Below are positions 8,801-15,392 of a stretch of 27,805 nucleotides of DNA, piece after piece. The stretch comes from a virus. Each line of letters starts with the position of its first letter. Positions within the stretch are counted from its first letter, which is position 1. The position numbers were made by a program, and so were the translations under genes. Location of the stretch: positions 1-27,805 of IMG/VR virus record IMGVR_UViG_3300025431_000013; one strand, written 5' to 3'. The notes below the pieces were generated by a model that did no database searches, was not told where the DNA came from, and was given only the letters and a program-made list of their open reading frames with translations.

Positions 8801-11800
8801 GACTCTTTATCTTTCTTCTCTAGCGCTCTAATTTCGGCATATACTTCACCCTTAGCGGCAGTTCTTAGTATATCTTTCTTTAGTTTTCTATCAGCCTTCT
8901 GAATAAACAACCAGATAGCAGGATCAAGTTCACCTTTGTGCATTACGCCAGTAAATATATCTTTGACTTGTTGTGGCGTTAATCCAGTCTCTTCAGAGTC
9001 TTTTACCGCTACTTCAATCTCCGACTCAAGAATCTTTTTAGCATCTCTGCGTAACTTATTCTTTTCTTTAGTAGTTAAAGGCTTCTGTCCACCTGGACGA
9101 CCCTCTAAGTAATGACTTACATACTTGCTTAAAGCGCCAATACGTCCAAGGATATTACCCCTAGACATTGTATAATTCTTTTCACCAGATAGCCAATCAA
9201 CCATGTGACCAATTTCATGTGCAAGTGTTGCTGCGGCTTCTTGTGGGTTTTTAGCAATCTCAGCTAGTAATTCAATTCTGCCACTCTCAGCATCGCCTTT
9301 TCTATGTCTGAACATGCCAGCAGCGCCACCTGATAATTTCTCAAGCACTGAAGGGAGTTTTCCATCTCTTAGTAAGTGTACTAACTCTACCAAGGCAGGC
9401 ATGTTCATTATCTTGTTAGCCTGTTGCGATCCGTTAATCACGTCCATGTTGTAGCCTGCATCAGACGCTTCACCTTTAGGAACTGTCTTCTCTGTCCATT
9501 GTGGGCGAGATGCTTCTGTTTCTTCGTAGCCTGGCTCACGGTCTTTTGCTTCAAACTCAACTCTAGCATCATTTTCTTTTCCAGTCTCTACTTTATCTTT
9601 AGCATATTCATCTACTTTTTCTTTAATAACTGCTAACTCTTTACCCGCTGCAGTCTGTTCAGCAAATGCAATGTCTTTAGCGTTTTCTGCTTTTAATACA
9701 AATATAGCATCATCACCAACTTTACCTTCTCTTTGTGCTTTGAAGATGATTGAGTCATACCCTTTATCTTGTAGTATTTCAGCAACCTTCAATAGTTGAG
9801 ATTGACTGTCAGCTATATCGAGAACACTCCTAGCTTGATCTTTGGTAAAGATTGCAGGGTGGTTTGGCGAGATTCTTGCTAATGTTTGCTGGAAGTATTC
9901 CACCATCATAGCGCCACCTTCTTTGCTTGCTATACCAGAGAAGCTATTTTGTTCAGCAGTAATTGCTAATGAAAAGTCCTCTGAATAGAATCTATATCCA
10001 GGCTCAATACCTTCATCTTTAGCAACCTTTCTCAAGTCTAATGGCGCTGTATATCTTATTTGGGTTCGTATGAAATTAGGGTTGTCATGTTGCTTAGACA
10101 TTGAGTCTGCTAATCCGTCTGAACCAAAGAGTAAAAAGCCATTTCTTGGGTTGAAACCTTCTCTTGAGATAACGTCAGCATCAGTCTTGCCAACAAGATG
10201 AGTTACTAGAACTTCACCTACTTCGTTGTCGTATTCTGGAATCTTTAGCTCATCAATACGGTCTAAAGGCTCTGCTAACTTTTGATTCTTGCTTACATAG
10301 TCTGGGTAATGGAATCCTGTTTCAACAAAACGCTTATGATCTGCTATTTGAGCCTCTACTGTTTCTTGACTCTTAACGTATTCGTCAATCTTGCCTCTAT
10401 AAGTTTCTACAAAATCCTTACCGAATGCGCTCTCTATTAATTTATATGTATTTGTTTCAGCCTCTACAGCCATATCCTCTAAGCCTAATTCTTTTAAGGC
10501 ATCTATACCCTGCTTAGACTCTTCCATAAATGACTTAATTTGCATGTCAATCTCATCTAAAGGCTTGGCTTCTGTTTCCCTACCCTCAATAATCTTTGAC
10601 ACTTCAGCAAAGCTCTCATCTAGAATAATATGTCTACCTTTCGACTCTGCGTAATCAGCAATGGCTATAATCTGTTGGGCATTAAGCTCGCCTTCAAAAT
10701 CTTTAATAACCCAATTGCCGTTTTCCACCATCTCAAAGGTAATCTTTGTATGTGGCGATCCTGGCTTCTTGTTAGTACCCATCACTTCTAATGTTGTAGC
10801 CTCGCCTTCTTTTACATCCATGAAGCGAGATAGCTTAATCTCTTCACCTTTTACGTTCACATTGCTTCGAGATACTTGCTCAATACGCTTCATTATCTGT
10901 GCAACAAGATTTAAGTAATACTCTGGCATTACAAATTCTTTCTTGCTTAGTATTTGAGATAGTTGTTGTGCTAATTCAGGATTAGCTTCCATATCTTCTC
11001 TTACCTTTCTAGGGTCGATGTTGTAGTCTTTATACATCTTAGCAAGGTTTTTACGAATGTACCAGTCTGTCTGACGAACCTGCTCTTCAATTCCTGACTT
11101 AGTGGATGAGAATGTTTTGTTACCGCCTCGCAACACTAATAACACAGCTGCAGTTTTTCCGAAATCACTCCAAGTTGGAGTGTAACCGTGCATCCAACCA
11201 CCCATTTTAACCATTGCTGCAGTTTCAGTTGCTAGTGTTGCTCCGCTTGTTATTGTTCTTCCTGTAAAAGTCTTCCCTGAAACGCCCATTATCTTTGTAG
11301 CATAACGTGTTAAAGCTCCTACTTCACCAGTGACAAGACCGATTAGAAATTCTTTGCCGCCTTCTTCTAGCGCATGTCCAAGAACTTGAAGAAACTCAAC
11401 GTCATTTTCAACAATTCCAGCCTCCATTAAGTCTGTCATAGCAGTACGCATTACAGCAGGAACACCAAACGCAGCGCCCATTGAACACCCTGCCGCTGCA
11501 GCTCCTATAACTGTTGGATGAGCGCCTACTTTTGAACACGCAATACCACCAGCAATACCAGCTGGAATCATAACTGGCAGCTCTGATACTACAGCGGCAA
11601 CGTCAAATATTACTTGCTTGGAGAAGTCTTGTTGTCCGTATGCTTGAGTCGCAATAAAGAACTCTGCAATGTTCCTAGGGGCATCTGGGTCTCCAGACTT
11701 TAATGCAACCAGATTGTTAATTAAACCAATAACACTGCCGTTAGTACCTAGCCTAACAGTTTCTGGAATACTCCAATTCTTACTCATTAAATCTGGGTCA

Positions 11801-12579
11801 ATCTTATAGCGTCTAATCCATTCATTAATTTTGTCGTACCCTTGTTTTGTTGCTTCGTCTACCTCGTCACCAATGACAATCTCAGGCATTCCAGCAATAG
11901 CAAGACTCTTATTCTCAATCATGAAATTTTGAAGTTGCTCTATTTCTGCGTCAGTTAAGTTTACTGCTGGCTTCATATCTGTATAAGACTGTTGCCTGTA
12001 AGTGTCAAACTGTGCAAGACCTTCTCTAACCTCTTCCCAAGGCGTTTCATTTGTTACAGATTCATCAATAAATTCTGCAACCTTTGGATTGCCTTCCCAC
12101 ATCTGGCTAAGGATTTCCTTTCTAGTGTATGGAGTCCATGTTTTGTAATTGTTGTAGTTATCTTCAGCGTGTTCAGCTTCTTGCCAATTACCACCTTGAT
12201 AATCTTTTTCAATTTGATAATTCCAGTTTCTACCATCCGTTCCTTCAAACTGATAATGTAGTCCTGGTGTCAGGTGTGAAATAGTTGGTTTTATATCGAA
12301 GTTGAACTTACCTTCATGCCCACCAACTTCCATAATAGGACTATAGCCAGATTGTGATAAAGGGGTAATTGTTGAAAGGTTTCGCTGATTAGCGTTTCCA
12401 ATAATATTAAGATAGTGGTCAGTTCCGTAGCCAGTGTCTTCTGTAATTTCAGCATCTGTAAAACCTGCTTTAGCTAAGTTGTGACGCTCCCTAAGAAGAT
12501 CAGCGTTTATCTCATCATCCGTAAATCCTGCGTCCTTTAAATCTAGTCTATCCTGAATCTGCTGAAATGCTGGTATCAT
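5890..12579 (-). CDS. Giant internal virion/ejection protein (T7 gp16 position), polyvalent
   Basis: 2229 aa, well above the roughly 1320 aa of T7 gp16, and in the gp16 place after gp14/gp15-like genes. Residues 14-24 and 35-45 repeat LKDAGFTDDEI/LAKAGFTDAEI. About 325-378 is a long Ala/Gly-rich hydrophobic stretch that could insert in a membrane. About 783-975 resembles the ADP-ribosyltransferase-like domains of large phage polyvalent proteins (THLVGKTDADVI, GFLLFGSDGLA, GYDSIIFKAQREG). H1121-E-I-G-H1125 within LAHEIGHMVDW is a zinc metallopeptidase motif. About 1690-1970 (FNVWRDYKRLVRN, then FRIPQDETGRF) resembles LPD38. No lytic transglycosylase domain is recognisable. Starts directly after the TAG of the previous gene with AGGA upstream. 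Probably packed in the capsid core and injected with DNA; enzyme activities are inferred from motifs only. Confidence 0.8.
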   Translation of the reverse strand: MIPAFQQIQDRLDLKDAGFTDDEINADLLRERHNLAKAGFTDAEITEDTGYGTDHYLNIIGNANQRNLSTITPLSQSGYSPIMEVGGHEGKFNFDIKPTISHLTPGLHYQFEGTDGRNWNYQIEKDYQGGNWQEAEHAEDNYNNYKTWTPYTRKEILSQMWEGNPKVAEFIDESVTNETPWEEVREGLAQFDTYRQQSYTDMKPAVNLTDAEIEQLQNFMIENKSLAIAGMPEIVIGDEVDEATKQGYDKINEWIRRYKIDPDLMSKNWSIPETVRLGTNGSVIGLINNLVALKSGDPDAPRNIAEFFIATQAYGQQDFSKQVIFDVAAVVSELPVMIPAGIAGGIACSKVGAHPTVIGAAAAGCSMGAAFGVPAVMRTAMTDLMEAGIVENDVEFLQVLGHALEEGGKEFLIGLVTGEVGALTRYATKIMGVSGKTFTGRTITSGATLATETAAMVKMGGWMHGYTPTWSDFGKTAAVLLVLRGGNKTFSSTKSGIEEQVRQTDWYIRKNLAKMYKDYNIDPRKVREDMEANPELAQQLSQILSKKEFVMPEYYLNLVAQIMKRIEQVSRSNVNVKGEEIKLSRFMDVKEGEATTLEVMGTNKKPGSPHTKITFEMVENGNWVIKDFEGELNAQQIIAIADYAESKGRHIILDESFAEVSKIIEGRETEAKPLDEIDMQIKSFMEESKQGIDALKELGLEDMAVEAETNTYKLIESAFGKDFVETYRGKIDEYVKSQETVEAQIADHKRFVETGFHYPDYVSKNQKLAEPLDRIDELKIPEYDNEVGEVLVTHLVGKTDADVISREGFNPRNGFLLFGSDGLADSMSKQHDNPNFIRTQIRYTAPLDLRKVAKDEGIEPGYRFYSEDFSLAITAEQNSFSGIASKEGGAMMVEYFQQTLARISPNHPAIFTKDQARSVLDIADSQSQLLKVAEILQDKGYDSIIFKAQREGKVGDDAIFVLKAENAKDIAFAEQTAAGKELAVIKEKVDEYAKDKVETGKENDARVEFEAKDREPGYEETEASRPQWTEKTVPKGEASDAGYNMDVINGSQQANKIMNMPALVELVHLLRDGKLPSVLEKLSGGAAGMFRHRKGDAESGRIELLAEIAKNPQEAAATLAHEIGHMVDWLSGEKNYTMSRGNILGRIGALSKYVSHYLEGRPGGQKPLTTKEKNKLRRDAKKILESEIEVAVKDSEETGLTPQQVKDIFTGVMHKGELDPAIWLFIQKADRKLKKDILRTAAKGEVYAEIRALEKKDKESPSQDLKDKIKAKYEEMFYKEVERRELLSRDVIMDELKTLTGMWRPFDVNADPKYTAYRHNTKELYADFLSAILTNPHFAKQTAPSAYKGFFSWLEKKPEFYKAYNKVQEDLSSGKSLDVASQRLRDGFDKAEGIALEEVSTAKSIKDVAHGIMRDVYDKYWDLIKDVAPLKKTLKDKDNPIYKVEEFQYQGSENEGFMTDMANSVIKTMEKNGIKINDVGEYLFHHRVVNEKGGKERGDIFNPRGFDKETSLVKIKEMEKSMPKLPRLANEFWEVRKEWVVDRIEQTHMYDPNLVAKIKNNKAYVTFDVVEYMDSNYGAGTSGKIFGQIGTLKDVANPFTRTLINDMLLMKATSRFLALDKVLRFYEVESKTNPMMRFEPADKKYNGKHWEFENPKDKDLALIEIMRNGKMEGYYLDKYVVRSFKEGHLDGEAMVTFMRAMNTPFRKVFTELNYGFWMFNVWRDYKRLVRNIPSSGPIVKSVPYLKFVQMLGSYTKGIVPAFKGTYGIPDAIMKEMYKNNELISIENRWGDNKFDREHERMLKRWHQIPHKWDNQVTKPLQWLWRQWHNIGQSLERIPKVAGHIYLKKHHPGMTPEERGHIIRAQVGSPAFLRQGRWTPATNNLFMFSNAMKEGWRGDIEVMKERPVEFFYNVFQYNMMPKFIMASMLAGDWGDENMTIMQAVSEYDKANYIIIPVGLTEKGKAVYFRIPQDETGRFFGGITWKGVTQIMGDKDAEMSEWLSYGAGQIPSMSPYYSLISKIGQYNIDQNPYDDFRNGPAITKMKWDAGGDYRSNAFLGHVWDSSGGKIVMSARGRFSDDVKEIESDLMSYLTDPSLENVEGFVKAPGIENLIGRFIKVSDQGVHEYLDLKDVRQKSAEQSILTMQYLQNVMKDKNYEGTQEEIEAVIAKEKGLGVRIRNIIVRDNYNAFLQEFINAPSEAGRLHILKKIQEAADEGNISAKEILQNTGK

Positions 12580-14439
12580 CTAATTAAGTCCTAATAATTT
12601 AAGTCTAGCTCGCCACGCGGTAGGAGTTTCTGTTCCGTTTGGATACTGATTATAGCCTGGATGATCTGTTGGGAACTGTATTCTTTTAGCAGCGTTACCA
12701 TGCCACGCATCTGCGTAATTAGCATCAGTGAGAGCCTTAGCGTATTCATACGTCGTCCCTTCTGGGAAATGAGAATTGCGTCCATATAATTCGATTATCA
12801 TTTGGTTCTTACCTGACTCAATGACGTTGCCTTTTTCGTCAAGAACCACATCAGCCTTAGCATCATCGCCACCGTACCAGTCTTTAACGTCTTCCCAGAA
12901 AGTAGTCCTATCGTCGTCGAATTTCTGAGTAGGTGTCATATAGCTAGGGTCGTCTGGCTTTTCATCTGGCATAGTGCCGTTGATAGAGTTGATTAAAGTA
13001 TCCACTATGTAATCAGGACTATTAAAATCCAACATGCTCATCCACGTCTTCCCAGCCTTTTCTCCTTCCTTGAGCATTGTCTCTAGCTGCTGGTCGAAAG
13101 CTGTAACTTTGTCATCTGCTGCAGCCATTTTATTTTTAAAAATATTAAGCTTTCCTTCAGCTGTCATGTATTTTTCCATGCCTGATAATGGCCCAGAGAA
13201 TACTCGTCTCGCATGATCTGTAGCGGTGTTCATTGAAAGAGATAGTTCTGAATTTTTACTCTTGTCGCTAATAGCTTTAATCAGCTTATCCACTTCCTCT
13301 ACTGGCATGTTTTTTGCTGCAGCTCTTACAAGCCTCTCCACTTCATGCGGGTCTTTTGTAACGTCGTTAATCTTAGCGACCGTACCATCTTGTATTTTTC
13401 TTTTTATGTCTTGGAAAAGAGGAGTCCAGTGATATACACCTTTTTCTTTTAACTGATTAAACCAATACATATCTCTACCAGATGGCAGCCCTTCACTCAC
13501 AGCTTCCACATCTTGTATTGTCAACTCACCAGCTAAGAACTTCTTCGATAAACTCTTCTCTAAAGATTCAAGATTTATATTATTTTGTCTTTTTTCCGCT
13601 TTAATTCTTAGACCTAAGTTATCTTTAAAGAACTGACGTAATTTTTTCCTATCTGGCTCACCAATAGACTCATCATTGTTGATGTTAATGATTGCCTGGT
13701 CATAGTGCGCTGCTGTATATCCAGTTTCCATATTGTTGGGATTAACCTCTAAACCTAAACCTCCCAAAGCGTTCTCGTATGCAGAGAAGAATGCCAGATC
13801 AGCTTTAGCATTATCATTCAATTTTGTCCACTTGGCAACATCTCTATGAACAACAGAACCTGAAAGGGCCTCTGTGAACATGTTGTTAATACCATCAAAG
13901 GCTTCTTGCTTTTGCTGTACGCTAGGGCTTGTTTTAATTGTTTCTAAAAAGGCACTATGGTTTGTTTGGTCATTTGCTGAAAGTCTAGCAAATCTCTGTT
14001 TTCTCCCAAACACGCCAGCACTTTCATAAGCTGCATTAAACTTGTCGTTAAAAATAACACCAAACTCTGAAACAGCTTTATCATCTTTACCAGCGGTAAG
14101 CTCTTCCCATGCAGCACCCCATTGCGTCTCTTCCCTCTTCTGCCAAAATCCCTTCTCATTATTACTTAAATACGTAGGGTCGTATCTAGCCTCATTCCAT
14201 TTCTGTGACATTTTGGAAAGTCCAGAGTCCATATCTTGGACCTGTTGACGGATTTCACTCTGATCCATGTCATCGTCAAACGCTTTTTGTATTTGTAATG
14301 CTGCACTTGTTATTGAAGAACTCATATTCAATGCAGCTCGCCCCGAAGCACCAGCTTGATTAATCCACCCTGAGCTTCCGCCTGAAGTACCTTTGTAGCC
14401 GATTTGTGTGCCTTGTCTTGCTCTAATCGTAATTGCCAT
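12580..14439 (-). CDS. Internal virion protein, T7 gp15-like by position
   Basis: 619 aa, hydrophilic and largely helical, with a small-residue N-terminus (MAITIRARQGTQIGYKG, then GWINQAGASGRAALN). Long charged helical stretches follow, for example residues about 70-150 (KMSQKWNEARYD, QKREETQWGAAWEEL) and about 245-330. No catalytic motif or membrane span is seen. It sits between a gp14-like gene and the giant gp16-position gene, the place and rough length (T7 gp15 is about 750 aa) of T7 gp15, which with gp14 and gp16 forms the core and then the periplasmic conduit during DNA entry. The assignment rests on gene order and overall character, as sequence similarity across this family is weak. 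AAGGA precedes the ATG; the next gene begins immediately after its stop. Confidence 0.75.
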   Translation of the reverse strand: MAITIRARQGTQIGYKGTSGGSSGWINQAGASGRAALNMSSSITSAALQIQKAFDDDMDQSEIRQQVQDMDSGLSKMSQKWNEARYDPTYLSNNEKGFWQKREETQWGAAWEELTAGKDDKAVSEFGVIFNDKFNAAYESAGVFGRKQRFARLSANDQTNHSAFLETIKTSPSVQQKQEAFDGINNMFTEALSGSVVHRDVAKWTKLNDNAKADLAFFSAYENALGGLGLEVNPNNMETGYTAAHYDQAIININNDESIGEPDRKKLRQFFKDNLGLRIKAEKRQNNINLESLEKSLSKKFLAGELTIQDVEAVSEGLPSGRDMYWFNQLKEKGVYHWTPLFQDIKRKIQDGTVAKINDVTKDPHEVERLVRAAAKNMPVEEVDKLIKAISDKSKNSELSLSMNTATDHARRVFSGPLSGMEKYMTAEGKLNIFKNKMAAADDKVTAFDQQLETMLKEGEKAGKTWMSMLDFNSPDYIVDTLINSINGTMPDEKPDDPSYMTPTQKFDDDRTTFWEDVKDWYGGDDAKADVVLDEKGNVIESGKNQMIIELYGRNSHFPEGTTYEYAKALTDANYADAWHGNAAKRIQFPTDHPGYNQYPNGTETPTAWRARLKLLGLN

Positions 14440-14442
14440 GTG

Positions 14443-14880
14443 TTATCCTTTTTTTCCAACAGCATAAGAGCTTGCTGCGCCACTGATACCTGACAGTAGA
14501 GAGCCTGTTGCTTGACTTTGTGCTGCTGTAAATTTATCTGCTCCAGCCGCCCAGAGCTTATGTGCATTCTTAGCGCCTGTTCTATAGATCTGAGCTTGGT
14601 CTTCTTGTAAATCGTTTAGAGTGTTCATGGCTACCAACATTGGAGAGCCAACACCTGCTGCAACACCAGCACCGCCAGCTTGAGCCATCTGCATGTGCAT
14701 CTGCTCCAACATCTGACGTTGTAACACTTTTGCTTCGTAATGTGACCTTTCTAATTCTTGATGATATTCGATCTGTCCAGCTTTGTATCCAGCCTTACCA
14801 GCTTTCATAGCGCCTTGAGCGCCCATTACTCCACCAGCTAATGAGGCTGCTCCTGCAATACCTGCTGCAATCCAACTCAT
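14443..14880 (-). CDS. Internal virion protein, T7 gp14-like
   Basis: 145 aa. Residues 1-35 are Ala/Gly-rich and hydrophobic (IAAGIAGAASLAGGVMGA), then comes a Gln/Met-rich helix (RQMLEQMHMQMAQAGGAG) and the family-like GVGSPMLVAMNTLNDLQEDQAQIYRTGAK block, ending in a second Ala/Gly/Ser-rich segment. This layout fits small gp14-type ejection proteins of podoviruses, which in T7 form the outer-membrane pore. The position between tail tube genes and the two large ejection genes supports it. The stop lies four bases before the gp15-like ATG, and the start overlaps the end of the cupin gene by four bases (ATGA). AGGAGATAT precedes the ATG. Confidence 0.8.
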   Translation of the reverse strand: MSWIAAGIAGAASLAGGVMGAQGAMKAGKAGYKAGQIEYHQELERSHYEAKVLQRQMLEQMHMQMAQAGGAGVAAGVGSPMLVAMNTLNDLQEDQAQIYRTGAKNAHKLWAAGADKFTAAQSQATGSLLSGISGAASSYAVGKKG

Positions 14881-15392
14881 GATATATCTCCTAAACTATT
14901 CAACTCTTTCTCTGTGGCAATCATACCAATTTCCTCGTAAGTCTCAGCGATAACTTCACTCTCAATCTCAGCTAACTTATCTTCACCAAGATGTTGAGTT
15001 AAATGCACTGTAGTCCAGATAGTGTCTTCCTCTACCAGAACCGCTCTTTTTAAGCCGACCTCTGATACAAATGTACAGGGAGCTGTGTAATACTTCTTGC
15101 CATACTCTGTTACTACCGATACCACTCCTTTAGAGATGATATTGATATGTGAGTGCCTGTGTATCTTACCGACTACTAGTGACCCCTTGGGTAAGTGAAT
15201 CTCTCTAGCGTATGTTCCACAACCATATTCATCTACTACTGGAGCAAAGTAATGCTTTAGAGTTGATTGGTCTTTCTCAAAGTCTCCAGACTCAATGCCA
15301 CTCTCTATTGCTTCTTGCAGGTTTATAACACCTTCTCTAGCCTTTACACGAGACAATGAATTTTCACCTTCAATTTTCTCTAGTGCTTGCAT
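14877..15392 (-). CDS. Cupin-fold protein in the place of T7 gene 13
   Basis: 171 aa. Residues about 48-135 read as a small cupin (RmlC-like) barrel: YAREIHLPKGSLVVGKIHRHSHINIISKG, later APCTFVSEVG and WTTVHLT. H78, H80, H82 and H130 are candidate metal ligands, the usual number for a cupin, though no metal or substrate can be named. The N-terminal 45 residues and C-terminal 35 (LAEIESEVIAETYEEIG) are helical. It lies between gp12-like and gp14-like genes, where T7 has gene 13, and overlaps both neighbours by 1-4 bases. Similar cupins occur in this position in other marine podoviruses, from memory. It could be a virion protein, an assembly factor or an enzyme. Confidence 0.75.
   Translation of the reverse strand: MQALEKIEGENSLSRVKAREGVINLQEAIESGIESGDFEKDQSTLKHYFAPVVDEYGCGTYAREIHLPKGSLVVGKIHRHSHINIISKGVVSVVTEYGKKYYTAPCTFVSEVGLKRAVLVEEDTIWTTVHLTQHLGEDKLAEIESEVIAETYEEIGMIATEKELNSLGDIS

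Noticed and set aside
9424-9636. Plus-strand ORFs of 60-103 codons opposite the late genes
   Set aside because: They are antisense shadows of well-supported minus-strand genes, with unnatural compositions and no ribosome sites.
5890-12579. Lytic transglycosylase domain expected in a gp16-type protein
   Set aside because: No clear catalytic Glu region of the SLT type was recognisable; not claimed.
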